Shown here: in pieces, positions 24,057-33,442 of the stretch | Numbering within the stretch: position 1 is the first letter of the stretch | Layout of the letters: every line of letters starts with the position of its first letter | Origin: Natronolimnobius sp. AArcel1 | Lineage (GTDB): Archaea; Halobacteriota; Halobacteria; Halobacteriales; Natrialbaceae | Assembly: GCF_011043775.1 (NCBI RefSeq) | Contig: NZ_JAAKXY010000004.1 | Location: 372,001-436,000 of the forward strand | Length of the DNA stretch: 64,000 nucleotides | Direction: 5' to 3' | Translations under genes and position numbers: made by a program | Notes under the pieces: generated by a model | The model's input: the letters and a program-made list of their open reading frames with translations, nothing else | Database searches by the model: none | What the model was told of the DNA's origin: nothing

Positions 24057-26825
24057 ATGTACGTGAACGTGACGCCGATCACCCGCTTCTTGGCCAGCGG
24101 CCGCGACGCCCTCGCTGGCCGGATTGTGTTCCGTTCGTTTCGCCTCGGACGTGCTCCCGAGGGTGACTCGGCTGTTGCCCACCGCGGCGCCATTGTGTCG
24201 TGTATCTCGCGCGCGTTTGCGCTGGCTGTCATTACCCTCGCCTTGATTGGGCTGGGGCTGAGTGCAAGTGCTGTACTCGCCTCGAGCGGGGCGAGTGGTG
24301 CTGTCGTGAGTGCAGATGCCGGTCCGGAGACGGATCACACGGGGGTTGCAGATATCGAGGACGCTGATCGAGATGACCCAACAGCTGAGCTACTCTCGAG
24401 TGGGGTCGCGTCGGCCCAAAGCGATAGCCCGATTCAGACAACGCCGCCGGACGACGAACGTGTTGTAGTTCGGTTTGATGACGACCACATCAGCACCGCC
24501 GCGGTCGCCGAGGAGCTGCCGCCTGAGCCGGCGATCACCGTCGAAGACGACGGTCCGGAAATCGTCATTGACGACCACGACGACTACGATTTACCCGTCA
24601 TGCAGACAACAGACGGCGAGGTCGCAAAAGCCAATGGAGATACGATCCATCCGGTCAACGACAATCCAGATTTGGTTACGTTTGACAACGAGACCGAAAC
24701 TGTCGGTGACGAACTCGAGGTCGACCGCAGCAGTGGAGAGGTCCAGACGATCGAGGGGGACGAGGTTAGGGTGGACGACGACCGCGTGGTCTATCCGGAG
24801 TACAACACGCGCGATTACTCCCTCGAAATCACCGAGGTTGAGGACGTCGACGAAGGGGAGACGCTCAGTGTCACCGCAACGGTCAACAACTCGCGGTGGG
24901 CCCACAGTGACGACGACACGGCCTCGTTGAATCTCTCCGGAGGGGAGCGCGACTTCCTTGCGGACGAGGAAAGCATCGACCTCGAGGACGACGATGAGAC
25001 AGAGCTAAGCTTCGAGTACGAAACGGGGGCCGGCGATCACGACATCGACGAAGCGGAAGTCACGATCGAACACCAAAACGGCGGCGACACCGTCAACGGA
25101 GACAGCGACACGGCGGATCTCACCATCGGTGCGGCAGGCGTGGCCGTCACGATCACCGAGACGAACACGCCGGTCGAGGGGTCAGATCTGGTTGTAGACG
25201 CTGACATCACCCGGTACGGAGACGTGCCGGAGGGAACGCAAAGCTACCCGATCAGCCTCTTTGTCGACGGATCACAAGCACAGACGGAGGTGCTCTCGTT
25301 ATCCCCAGGCGAGTCGACGACACAGACGTTTACGTACGAGACAACCGAAGACGACGTCCCCGAACTCGAGGCTGAAGTCGCAAGTCGCGTTGACTCGAGT
25401 TCAGAAACGGTCTCGGTGATGACCGTCGAGGAACACAAAGACAACATCGGCGCAGAAATCACGGAGACGACGATTGGTAACATCAGTGAGCCACTGACCG
25501 TCGATACGGCATTTACGTACGACGATGAGCTTCCCTCCGGCCAGACCGAGTTCGATGCGAACCTGACGATTGACGAGACTGTCGTCGATCAGCAGACGTT
25601 CGAGTTCGGCGGGGTGCCATCGACGGACGACCCCGTGACAGAGACGTTTACGTACGACCGCGACGCTGAAGACCCGCCGGTGACTGACTTCGCAATCGAA
25701 ACCCCGGGCGGAAACGAGTCGGTCAGTCTCGATCACGACACTGCAATCTCGTTCTCGAACGTTACCGACCCCGCCGCACGAAACGAGACACTCGAGGCGA
25801 CCGTCACGCTCGAGAACACCGGCGAAGTCCCGGGCCAAGAAACGCTCAACATTTCAGCGCTGAATCCGTCGGCTGTCGACTCGAATGCGACGATTGAGAC
25901 GACCGCCGAACTGAACCCGGGCGAATCAGTCAGCGAAGACGTCACGTTCGATCTGAGTGACAATGCGCCGCCACAACTCGAGTTAGAAGTACAGACGAGT
26001 ACAACGACGGAGACAACGACAGCCGAAGTTCGGGATAACGAACCGGAATTCGAGATTACAGACACGGCTGTAACGGAAGCCGACAGCGACGAAAACGCGA
26101 CGCTGCTAACCGTTGCCTCAACGGTCGAGAACACAGGCGGCGTCGCTGGCACACAGGACGTATCGCTCAGTTTCGACGATGAGACCGTCCACACGGAGTC
26201 TGTCAGCCTCGAGCCTGACGAAGAAGCAACGATCACGACCGAAGTCGAGGTGACGGAGGACCAGACGTACGGCTACGGCACGACGACGGAGGACGATTCG
26301 GTGAGTGAAACCACTGATGTCGCATCGTCGGCCACCGCCGATACGGGCGGCATACTGAGTCTCCTCCCTGTCGGCAGCATCCTCACACTGTTGCTCGCGC
26401 TCTCGGTTCTCGGTGCACTCGTCGTTGGGGCGGCGGTTATCAAACGGCGAACCGATCCGACCGATCTGCCAGACGGACTCCAGGATCGCATGGCAGCACT
26501 CCAGCCTGCTGCCCAGCGACTCCAGAACGCCGCTCGCAATCTCGTCTCGAACGACGGCACAGGAACCGTCGTCGTCCAGAACAACCTGCCACGCGACGCG
26601 CTGGTTCGCATCCGCGTTCGCTCCGGTGACGAGATTCAGTTCTTAGAGGACTTCGAACTCGCCGCCGAGGAACGTCGCACACTCGAGTGTTTACCGACTG
26701 ATACCCAGTTTGAGGTTGGCTCAGGTGTCGATGACATCGCGGCGCATGAAGAGCGCTTCGACGGTGGGACGAGCGAAGTAGGCGTTATTCTTCGCCCGGA
26801 AGGAATTACGATCAAACCACTCTGA
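24057..26825 (+). CDS. Large CARDB-like surface protein with C-terminal membrane anchor
   Basis: The product has 922 residues from ATG 24057. A GTG three codons upstream is less likely. An N-terminal hydrophobic stretch (ISRAFALAVITLALIGLGLS, about 45-75) is a signal or anchor. Several adhesion-type beta-sandwich repeats follow, each with a pattern such as LTVASTVENTGGVAGTQDV. Near residue 765 is a membrane span (ILSLLPVGSILTLLLALSVL), then a basic cytoplasmic stretch and a C-terminal domain of about 100 residues rich in beta strands (TVVVQNNLPRDALVRI). A TATA-like tatatta at 24011-24017 fits. It is probably a surface or S-layer-linked protein. The ligand is unknown. Confidence 0.8.
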   Translation: MYVNVTPITRFLASGRDALAGRIVFRSFRLGRAPEGDSAVAHRGAIVSCISRAFALAVITLALIGLGLSASAVLASSGASGAVVSADAGPETDHTGVADIEDADRDDPTAELLSSGVASAQSDSPIQTTPPDDERVVVRFDDDHISTAAVAEELPPEPAITVEDDGPEIVIDDHDDYDLPVMQTTDGEVAKANGDTIHPVNDNPDLVTFDNETETVGDELEVDRSSGEVQTIEGDEVRVDDDRVVYPEYNTRDYSLEITEVEDVDEGETLSVTATVNNSRWAHSDDDTASLNLSGGERDFLADEESIDLEDDDETELSFEYETGAGDHDIDEAEVTIEHQNGGDTVNGDSDTADLTIGAAGVAVTITETNTPVEGSDLVVDADITRYGDVPEGTQSYPISLFVDGSQAQTEVLSLSPGESTTQTFTYETTEDDVPELEAEVASRVDSSSETVSVMTVEEHKDNIGAEITETTIGNISEPLTVDTAFTYDDELPSGQTEFDANLTIDETVVDQQTFEFGGVPSTDDPVTETFTYDRDAEDPPVTDFAIETPGGNESVSLDHDTAISFSNVTDPAARNETLEATVTLENTGEVPGQETLNISALNPSAVDSNATIETTAELNPGESVSEDVTFDLSDNAPPQLELEVQTSTTTETTTAEVRDNEPEFEITDTAVTEADSDENATLLTVASTVENTGGVAGTQDVSLSFDDETVHTESVSLEPDEEATITTEVEVTEDQTYGYGTTTEDDSVSETTDVASSATADTGGILSLLPVGSILTLLLALSVLGALVVGAAVIKRRTDPTDLPDGLQDRMAALQPAAQRLQNAARNLVSNDGTGTVVVQNNLPRDALVRIRVRSGDEIQFLEDFELAAEERRTLECLPTDTQFEVGSGVDDIAAHEERFDGGTSEVGVILRPEGITIKPL

Positions 26826-26831
26826 AGGGAG

Positions 26832-27077
26832 TTAGTGTGTCAGAACTAGCAACTTCTCGGTAGTACTGGCGAGACAGAACGGCCGATCCGGTGGCGACTC
26901 GAAGGAGTGTGTTTCGCGTTCGGTCACGAACAGGCGGTCGAACGGCTGGTTACAGGCTGGACATCGAAGCCCCTTCCGATTCTCGAGAGTTCGCGTCTCG
27001 CCGGTGTCATTGTGCAGTTTTAACAGAGCGCGGTAGTCGTGGATACTGAAGCCATCCGTGAGGTCAATTCGAGTCAT
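26832..27077 (-). CDS. DUF7385-type small zinc-binding protein
   Basis: The 81-residue protein has IHDYRALLKLHNDTGETRTLENR, then a CPAC pair in RCPACNQPFDRLF, and a C-terminal PFCLAS. This is the layout of the haloarchaeal DUF7385 family, which I recall as a flagellar-like or HTH-linked protein of unknown function. Three Cys are visible, so a zinc site is plausible. The gene is convergent with the CARDB-like gene, six bases between stops. Confidence 0.78.
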   Translation of the reverse strand: MTRIDLTDGFSIHDYRALLKLHNDTGETRTLENRKGLRCPACNQPFDRLFVTERETHSFESPPDRPFCLASTTEKLLVLTH

Positions 27078-27528
27078 ATCGGAAGATTTGTTGCCGGTAA
27101 TTCATAGCCATCGGCCGATTGTCGCCTGACTGATACTGCAGTGAGACCAAAGATGACCCCCAGCCAGGGCTGCGCGCGAGGTGTTTTTCGTGTCGAGTTT
27201 CTCGCTGACCGGCCATAACAGTATTATATCTCCACCCTGACCACGAAAAAGACTATATTCGTACCATTATCGGCGCGATGGGAAGAGGATGTGTTTATTT
27301 TCCGGCATCATTTGTGTCGCGCGAACACATTCAGTGAAAAATAGAGTTATTATGTCCGGACACCGGAGTTGAACTATCGGAATCTGTGACGTTCTCTTCC
27401 CTGTGGTTTAATATCTGTCAGTCTAACCGGTTTAGTCGTCGTGCGGGATCTCGCACTCGAGTCAACTCGGCAGTGTGTGGCCGAGAGGGTGACGCGAACC
27501 CGCCTACGAACCCCCATGGTGAACGGTA
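27078..27528. other. Intergenic region before the PadR-like gene
   Basis: About 450 bases with no gene that I can support. The section 27210-27360 is AT-rich (attatatct near 27222, atagagttatt near 27343). A small hairpin lies at 27441-27456 (gtgcg-ggatct-cgcac). A TATA-like tttaatatc at about 27408 could serve the gene at 27529, but it is 120 bases upstream. Confidence 0.5.
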
Positions 27529-28035
27529 ATGCGTGAGGAGACAACCAATACATCGTCCGTGTTCGACGATCTGTCAGACACGGCAGTGGACACTCAGTCG
27601 GAATCGTACGAAAGCCCTCTTGGCTCACTCGAGGGATCGAAACACACGACCGAATCGGTCGAGCGCGAACTCGAAGCCCTGATGGAGCAGGTAAACGGGA
27701 CGCTCGCGACCGAGGACGTGCAGTTCGATGAGGCGATGATCAAGGAGAATCTCGAAGAGATTTTGCTCTTGCTCATCGCCGTTCGTGGGGAAGCCCACGG
27801 CAAGGAACTGCTCTCTGATTTGACACAGTTGTTCGACGCAACGCTCAGTCCGGGGACGGTCTATCCCGCACTGCACGCGCTGAACGAAGCGGACGTGCTG
27901 GCGATGCACACCAAAGTGCGAACAAAAGAGTATTCCATCGACGACGGGGCACACGTCCGTGAGACCGTCGAGCAGACGATGGTACAGCACCTGGCGTTTG
28001 GACTCTTACTGTACGCATTTCTCGGCCGACTCTAA
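27529..28035 (+). CDS. PadR-like winged-helix transcriptional regulator
   Basis: The 168-residue protein has a low-complexity N-terminal 60 residues followed by a PadR-type winged helix: ENLEEILLLLIAVRGEAHGKEL, then LSPGTVYPALHALNEADVLAMH and the wing VRTKEYSIDDGA. Such regulators bind DNA as dimers through the last helix. No effector site is visible. It stands alone between long non-coding DNA and a convergent gene. Confidence 0.85.
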   Translation: MREETTNTSSVFDDLSDTAVDTQSESYESPLGSLEGSKHTTESVERELEALMEQVNGTLATEDVQFDEAMIKENLEEILLLLIAVRGEAHGKELLSDLTQLFDATLSPGTVYPALHALNEADVLAMHTKVRTKEYSIDDGAHVRETVEQTMVQHLAFGLLLYAFLGRL

Positions 28036-28113
28036 TCGGACGATTGCTGTCTGGACGACTTTCTTTCGCGCTGTTTCCGCGTTCCAATGGAGAGAGACGT
28101 CCTCGAGATCGAT

Positions 28114-28554
28114 CTACTGGCCGTCCTCGAGGCTCTTCGCGATATCGCTCAGGCTCTTGCTTGGTGGCTCGGAAGCGTCGTAATAGTTCGTTTGTCCAGG
28201 CTCGCGCAACCCGTACGAAAAGTCGGGTTCGATGACGTCAACGAGGATTGAGCTACCGGGTGAAATGCCGTGGTCGTCGGCCCAGTCTCCAAGCAATTCG
28301 CGCCCGCTGCTTGGGTCTCGAGCGGTGTCAGGTGTCTCGTAGATGCCGGGGATCGAGAGGCCGTCACCGGTCAGTGGGCGCTCGATGCGAGCAAACCGCT
28401 CGTCACCATCGAGAGAGATGCGGACAACCTCGTCGGTCGGGAAGGCACCAGTGTCTGTGGCTGGCAGTTCGATACGAACGCCGGTTGCTGTCTCGGTACA
28501 CGTTGCACGGACGGTCTGCACTGATGGGTGATCGCTTGCAATTCGGTCTGCCAT
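28114..28554 (-). CDS. DUF7112-type haloarchaeal protein, unknown function
   Basis: The 146-residue acidic cytosolic protein contains VRIELPATDTGAFPTDEVVRISLDG and GELLGDWADDHGISPGSSILVDVI. I associate it with DUF7112. The second half resembles a beta-barrel loader motif with GSSILVDVIEPDFSYGLR. It follows the S6e gene on the same strand by 27 bases, so the two are likely co-transcribed. Role unknown. Confidence 0.75.
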   Translation of the reverse strand: MADRIASDHPSVQTVRATCTETATGVRIELPATDTGAFPTDEVVRISLDGDERFARIERPLTGDGLSIPGIYETPDTARDPSSGRELLGDWADDHGISPGSSILVDVIEPDFSYGLREPGQTNYYDASEPPSKSLSDIAKSLEDGQ

Positions 28555-28581
28555 GTGAGAAGTGAACGGAAATCGGCGTCG

Positions 28582-28977
28582 TTACTCGTCGTCGCCGTCG
28601 CCGAGCAGTTCGTCGACATCGGTGCTACCGCGGCCGGTGATCGAGGCGTTGATCTGTGCAACAGCGTCAGAGACTTCACGACCACGGACCGTGATACGGC
28701 GGCGCTCGCCGTCACGCGCTGGCTTGTAGCCAGTCTGGCGACCAGTCATCAGCACTTCGCTCAGGTTTGCACCGCCAACGTCCGGGCTGAGCGGGCGCCC
28801 AGCATCGTCGGATCCACCGGTGATCTCGAGCGTGTAGCCGTCAAGTCCAACGGCGGAGCCGTCGACTTCCTCGCCGATCGACTTGCCAATGAACCGGTTT
28901 GCATCCTGTTCTTCTGCCTCGAGCTGGTAGGACGACCCGTCTTCTGGGTCGCCAACGACGACAGTGAAACTTGCCAT
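28582..28977 (-). CDS. rps6e: 30S ribosomal protein S6e
   Basis: The 131-residue protein starts at [20 protein letters not shown] (28977). A longer extension to 29034 is not family-like and was rejected. It has the archaeal S6e signatures [36 protein letters not shown] and [19 protein letters not shown], followed by [13 protein letters not shown]. It is a component of the small ribosomal subunit. The length is normal for an archaeal S6e. Confidence 0.97.
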   Translation of the reverse strand: MASFTVVVGDPEDGSSYQLEAEEQDANRFIGKSIGEEVDGSAVGLDGYTLEITGGSDDAGRPLSPDVGGANLSEVLMTGRQTGYKPARDGERRRITVRGREVSDAVAQINASITGRGSTDVDELLGDGDDE

Positions 28978-29072
28978 GTGGGACGGAAGACGGTCGCTGC
29001 TCAAAAGAACATCGATCGAACGCGGCCGACCCACCGCTGAGACTCAAGTGCCCTGTGCCCGTTTGTTGGGGC

Positions 29073-29351
29073 GTGTCTCTCGATTCTGATCGGCTTGAAA
29101 CACGCCTGAATGAGGCGTTTGGTGGGTCAACAGGTGAGGCTCGAGTCGTCTCGCGCCAGGCGACAGATCTCGCGGAGTCAGGCCAGTACGAGACCGATAC
29201 CGGAATCCAGCTGACCGCCGATATCGTCCTCGAGGAACTCACTGATGCGCCGGGCGGAACGCCCGCAGACCGATGGAACTGGTGGATCGGCGCACTCGAG
29301 ATTGCCTACGGTGGCTATCGAGTGTTTGGCATCCGCCAGTATCGGAGGTGA
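29073..29351 (+). CDS. Conserved haloarchaeal protein of 92 residues, unknown function
   Basis: The likely start is GTG 29073 (VSLDSDRLETRLNEAFGG). An earlier ATG at 28971 would overlap the divergent S6e start and add non-haloarchaeal-looking sequence. The product has LNEAFGGSTGEARVVSRQA, GQYETDTGIQLTADIVLEELTDA and WNWWIGALEIAYGGY. Aromatic-rich C-terminus and no membrane span. No family recognised. Confidence 0.68.
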   Translation: MSLDSDRLETRLNEAFGGSTGEARVVSRQATDLAESGQYETDTGIQLTADIVLEELTDAPGGTPADRWNWWIGALEIAYGGYRVFGIRQYRR

Positions 29352-29404
29352 CAACCTGTGCGAACGAAACGACTTTTATGGGTACCTGACCAAGTAGTCA
29401 GCTA

Positions 29405-30106
29405 GTGACCGATCCCGACGTTCGCAACGCGATTATGACAGCGACCTACGAGGCCCTGTGTGCCCATGGGTATACCGACCTCACGGCACAGGATATCGCT
29501 GATAGGACTGACAAGAGCAAGTCGCTGCTGTTCTACCATTACGACTCCAAAGACGACCTGGTAGCGGATTTCCTCGTATTCCTACGCGAACTGTTCGACG
29601 AGCGATTCGACGACACCGACGACCAATCGCCGGCGGATCGACTCGCGATGTTCGTCGACTGGTATCTCTACGGTTCGACCGACGGCGACGAACGCCAGTC
29701 GTTCCACACGGCGATGCTCGAGTTGCGAACGCAGGCACCGTACAACGACCAGTTCCGACACGAACTCCGGAAAACGGACGATCACCTCCGAGAGATTCTC
29801 GAGACCATCCTCGAGGATGGCATCGAGGAAGACGAGTTCACGGATCACGATCCCGAAGAAACTGCCGCCTTGCTCATCGCCGCAATCGACGGCGCGCGAA
29901 TGCGCCAGCTTACACTGGATCGCGATGAGTACCTTGGTACCGTCCGCTCGGCGATCATCACCCGTGTGTTCGATGATCTGCTGGCAGACAACGTTTCGTT
30001 CCCAACAGAACCGGTTTCGAACGAGTTGCGGACCAGCAATCTCGAGACATCCACTGATGCTGCGGCTACAACCCAGTCGACAGACGAATCCACCGACGAG
30101 TCATGA
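29405..30106 (+). CDS. TetR/AcrR-family transcriptional regulator
   Basis: The 233-residue protein starts with GTG at 29405 (decoded Met). The N-terminal TetR helix-turn-helix (about 8-50) reads ATYEALCAHGYTDLTAQDIADRTDKSKSLLFYHY. A helical ligand-binding domain follows (about 60-200). The C-terminal 30 residues are low complexity. It overlaps the next gene by four bases (ATGA), so both are translated together and the regulator may control its own pair. A TATA-like tttatggg lies near 29375. Confidence 0.9.
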   Translation: MTDPDVRNAIMTATYEALCAHGYTDLTAQDIADRTDKSKSLLFYHYDSKDDLVADFLVFLRELFDERFDDTDDQSPADRLAMFVDWYLYGSTDGDERQSFHTAMLELRTQAPYNDQFRHELRKTDDHLREILETILEDGIEEDEFTDHDPEETAALLIAAIDGARMRQLTLDRDEYLGTVRSAIITRVFDDLLADNVSFPTEPVSNELRTSNLETSTDAAATTQSTDESTDES

Positions 30107-31092
30107 CCGAACACCCTCCAACAGCCGAACACCGTTTCGCCCACACGCACGAGCCACCAACAGTAGGACTCACGCGCTCGTTTGACGACCTCTCGCCGAC
30201 GGTTCGAACGATTGCCACCGACGCGGTCGTCTCGCGTGATCACTCCGTTCCCGTTGCACTCTGTGCCATCGCCGGCACAGTCGCGACCCACATCGAAGAT
30301 CAGGTCGCTACCGGCACCGTGTTGCAGACAACGGCAGACAACACTGTCCCTGAAACCCCCGCCGAACGCCTCGAGGCCGCGTCGCCGACTGAACTCGAGG
30401 GCGTCCTCGAGGCCGCGTCGCTGCTCGAGGCGTACGTCCAGATTCGTGTAGCGCTGCTCGAAAGCGACCGCTACAGCGAGGATGAACAGCGAGACGCCGC
30501 CATTTTAGCCAGTGACTTCCTGCACGCGGCGGCGTATGAACCAATCGCAGACTGTGGCGTTCCCGCTCGTCGCGCCAGCGAACTGTATCAGGTGCTCACC
30601 TCCGGCTCCGGAACGCTTGCCGTGCAATTCTTGCACGCCGAGGGCGCAGAGACAGAACAAGAATTGTCGGCTGTCGATGCCAACGGCGACACCGACGGCA
30701 GCGCTCACGCCGATAACACGAACGAGTCAATGCCGCCCCAGGCTGTCCTCGGCGGCATCACGGCAACACTCGGGGCAACCGCAGTCGGTGCGTCGGCAGA
30801 GATCCGAACCGCACTCGAGCGCTACGGCCAATCGCTGTCCGCTGTGCTGTGTCAGGCATCGTCGGAATCAGTTCCGGCCGATCGCCACGAAACGACGGTC
30901 CGTGCCCTCGCCGGCGAGACGGGGCCGACGCCTACTGAGACGGACAACTGCTGTCCAACCACGGAAACTCACCTCGAGCGCGCCCGCGAGGCCTGCCACA
31001 CGCTCGAGGGCTGTCTTGGCTCGACAGGAGATCGCGGACCGCTTGCTTATCTCGAGCGGGCAACACGTATCCCGTTCCATCACGAATCCTAA
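30103..31092 (+). CDS. Polyprenyl-synthase-like protein without canonical DDxxD (DUF7114-type)
   Basis: The 329-residue protein is almost all helical and contains RDAAILASDFLHAAAYEPIAD, which corresponds to the metal-binding region of trans-prenyl synthases but lacks DDxxD. VRALAGETG and the paired helices (LEGVLEAASLLEAYVQIRVALLES) fit that superfamily. I associate it with DUF7114. It is probably a degenerate, non-catalytic relative. The preceding TetR regulator overlaps it. Confidence 0.65.
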   Translation: MTEHPPTAEHRFAHTHEPPTVGLTRSFDDLSPTVRTIATDAVVSRDHSVPVALCAIAGTVATHIEDQVATGTVLQTTADNTVPETPAERLEAASPTELEGVLEAASLLEAYVQIRVALLESDRYSEDEQRDAAILASDFLHAAAYEPIADCGVPARRASELYQVLTSGSGTLAVQFLHAEGAETEQELSAVDANGDTDGSAHADNTNESMPPQAVLGGITATLGATAVGASAEIRTALERYGQSLSAVLCQASSESVPADRHETTVRALAGETGPTPTETDNCCPTTETHLERAREACHTLEGCLGSTGDRGPLAYLERATRIPFHHES

Positions 31093-31103
31093 TACGATTC
31101 CCT

Positions 31104-31442
31104 ATGACTGACCGCTCTCGGCCACTCTGGCCTGCGTACCTGCTGACGGTGTTTGCAGCCGGCCTTGGCCACTGCTATCTCGGGCAGTGGAAACGCGGCG
31201 GGAGCTGGTTCGGCCTGTACGTCATCGCGCTTGCCTTTTTGAGCGCGCGGACGCTCACGGGCGCACTCGAGCCGGGCGAACCCTTTGTCATCACCGCCCT
31301 CCAGTTCGATTCGGTCGAGTACGTCGACGTCGCCGTCCCGCTTGCGGTCCTGATCATCTGCGTACTCGATATCTATCTCATTGGGCTTACCCGACGGACC
31401 GACGTCGCGGCCAGCGGGAACGGCGGCGGCGTTGCCGAGTGA
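31104..31442 (+). CDS. Small membrane protein, TM2-like
   Basis: The 112-residue protein has three hydrophobic spans (about 10-25, 36-52 and 74-95). The motif GLGHCYLGQWKRGGSWFGLY is reminiscent of TM2-domain proteins (Gly-x-Gly-x-x-Tyr-x-Gly). It starts 11 bases after the preceding gene, so it is probably co-transcribed. A short Gly-rich tail follows. Function is unknown. Confidence 0.75.
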   Translation: MTDRSRPLWPAYLLTVFAAGLGHCYLGQWKRGGSWFGLYVIALAFLSARTLTGALEPGEPFVITALQFDSVEYVDVAVPLAVLIICVLDIYLIGLTRRTDVAASGNGGGVAE

Positions 31443-31574
31443 GACGGATTGGTGTCCCGATGTCACTGTGCAACCGCCGCCCGAGTCGCGGTTGCGCCGG
31501 AACTGGGGACAGTACCCGTCTGCGAGCGCCCCAAACACGAAGAGCCAAACCCCTCGAGTGGCTACGACGAGTGA

Positions 31575-32813
31575 ATGGAGGTCGAGTTTCTCGGTGGTGC
31601 GGGTGAGGTCGGGCGAAGCGCACTCGTAATCGATGATACCCTCCTGCTCGATTACGGGATGGATTCGGGGAATCCGCCTGCGTTCCCGCTGGGAGATGTC
31701 GACCCGGAAGCTGTCGTCGTCAGTCACGGCCACCTCGATCACGTCGGCTCGATTCCAACGTTGTTGTCGGGTGATGCCCGGCCGGCGATCCACTGGACGC
31801 CACCGACGTATGAACTGACGATGACACTCGCACGCGACACGCTGAAGCTTCACGGCGGGACGTACGATTGCCCGTTCACTGAGGCGGAACTGGCCCGCGT
31901 AACGCAAGTCTCTGAAACGCACGGCTACCGCGAGACGTTCGAGGCTGCGGGGTACGAGGTGACGTTCTTTGAATCCGGCCACATCCCGGGCAGCGCACAC
32001 GTCCTCGTAAGCGACGGCGAGACACGACTGCTCTACTCCGGCGATTTCCACACTGAAGACCAACAACTGCTCTCGGGGACGACCGCTAGACCCGACGCCG
32101 ATACCGTCATCTGCGAGAGCACGTACGCGGACACGACGCGAGGACCCCGCCAGCAGACCGAAGCCAAATTCGCCGACAGCCTCGAGCAGACGATCTGGAG
32201 TGGCGGCACTGTCGTCGTCCCCGCGTTCGCAATCGGGCGCACCCAGGAGATGCTCTGTCTGTGCGAGCAGTACGACCTCGAGTGCTACGTCGACGGGATG
32301 GGCAAACGCGTGACAGAGATTTTCCTGCGCGAGGGCAACCGTGAGTTCCTGCGCGATCCAGAGCTGTTGCGTCGCGCGAAAGGCAACGCCCGCTTTGTCG
32401 ATGGCCGCGACGGACAACGCAAGCGCATTGCCGAACAGAACACCGTCATCATCACCACCAGCGGGATGCTCCACGGCGGCCCCGCGATGACGTACATTCC
32501 GGAAATTCGCTCGCATCCGACGAACAAGATCGCCATGACGGGCTACCAGGTCGAGGGTACCCCCGGCCGAAGCCTCCTCGAGACTGGGAGCGCCGAAATC
32601 GACGGCCGGATGCTGCGCGTCAGCGCCCAGGTCGAACAGTACGATTTCTCCGCCCACGCCGACCGCGAGGGCCTGCTCGCATTCCTCGAGTCCTACCGGG
32701 ACAGTGAGGTGCTGGTCAATCACGGCGACCGCTGCGAGGCGTTCGCCGAGGAACTGTGCGCAGATGGTTTCGAGGCGCGAGCGCCAGAGCTTGGGGAGCG
32801 TCTCAAGGTGTAA
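31575..32813 (+). CDS. Metallo-beta-lactamase/beta-CASP ribonuclease (aCPSF2-like)
   Basis: The 412-residue protein has the metal-binding motif SHGHLDHVG (about 49-57), a later GDFHTED and a beta-CASP domain with ESTYADT and YDFSAHADREG. No KH domains are present, so it fits the archaeal CPSF2-like group better than CPSF1 or RNase J. Such enzymes process or degrade RNA 3' and 5' ends using two zinc ions. It follows the TM2-like gene by 130 bases. Archaeal RNase J is the main alternative. Confidence 0.85.
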   Translation: MEVEFLGGAGEVGRSALVIDDTLLLDYGMDSGNPPAFPLGDVDPEAVVVSHGHLDHVGSIPTLLSGDARPAIHWTPPTYELTMTLARDTLKLHGGTYDCPFTEAELARVTQVSETHGYRETFEAAGYEVTFFESGHIPGSAHVLVSDGETRLLYSGDFHTEDQQLLSGTTARPDADTVICESTYADTTRGPRQQTEAKFADSLEQTIWSGGTVVVPAFAIGRTQEMLCLCEQYDLECYVDGMGKRVTEIFLREGNREFLRDPELLRRAKGNARFVDGRDGQRKRIAEQNTVIITTSGMLHGGPAMTYIPEIRSHPTNKIAMTGYQVEGTPGRSLLETGSAEIDGRMLRVSAQVEQYDFSAHADREGLLAFLESYRDSEVLVNHGDRCEAFAEELCADGFEARAPELGERLKV

Positions 32814-32885
32814 GCGCGGTAGAAAGGGAAATTACTTGTAAATAAGCATAGATTAGATTGTTGTTAGGTGTAGTTGGATTATAGT

Positions 32886-33314
32886 ATGAATCCGTATACC
32901 CTCCCTGTTTGTGCTGCGTTAATTGGCGTCCTTATCCCTATTCAGCGGCATTCAACCGCCATCTGGTTAGAACTGTCATCCTCGGGACCGTCAGCCGGGA
33001 CGCTGACACAAATGACGCTTGGTGGCCGGTTCGCGGTGTTTGTCGCCGTCTACGGCGTGTTGCTCGGACTTGCCACGCTGGTTGGCCGCCGCGGAGAATC
33101 AACGGTAAGCGACCGAGATGTTGTTCTCCTGACCGGGATCGCTACTGCGATCTTCGCACTCGTCAGTACCATCCTCATCTTCTGGACCCTCGGAAACGGC
33201 ATTGAGGCTGAATTGCTTGTGTTGGCCGCTGGTTTCGGCATGGCCATTAGTGCTGGCATCCAGTCAGCAGTCGTCTCATTTGCCGGGATTTGCCTGGGCC
33301 GTCGGTACCGCTGA
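32886..33314 (+). CDS. Four-span membrane protein, unknown function
   Basis: The product from ATG 32886 has 142 residues. An upstream TTG four codons earlier is less likely. Hydrophobic spans lie at about 4-18, 45-60, 75-95 and 105-130 (AIFALVSTILIFWTLG, LAAGFGMAISAGIQSAVVSF). No family recognised. It is preceded by an AT-rich stretch (aattacttgtaaataagc, about 32830) that could be its promoter. Confidence 0.7.
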   Translation: MNPYTLPVCAALIGVLIPIQRHSTAIWLELSSSGPSAGTLTQMTLGGRFAVFVAVYGVLLGLATLVGRRGESTVSDRDVVLLTGIATAIFALVSTILIFWTLGNGIEAELLVLAAGFGMAISAGIQSAVVSFAGICLGRRYR

Positions 33315-33442
33315 CACGCCGGTCGCTTTCATAGGGATCGCTGGTGAACGTGTCATATGTCGCCACTCGAGACGCCAGACCACCACAACTCTCGCCATCG
33401 CTGTCAGCTACGTCGAACAGGTCCCCACACTCGAGGTGCACT

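Noticed and set aside
31089-32723. A minus-strand open frame of 544 residues
   Set aside because: It covers the beta-CASP nuclease gene on the other strand and has no domain pattern.
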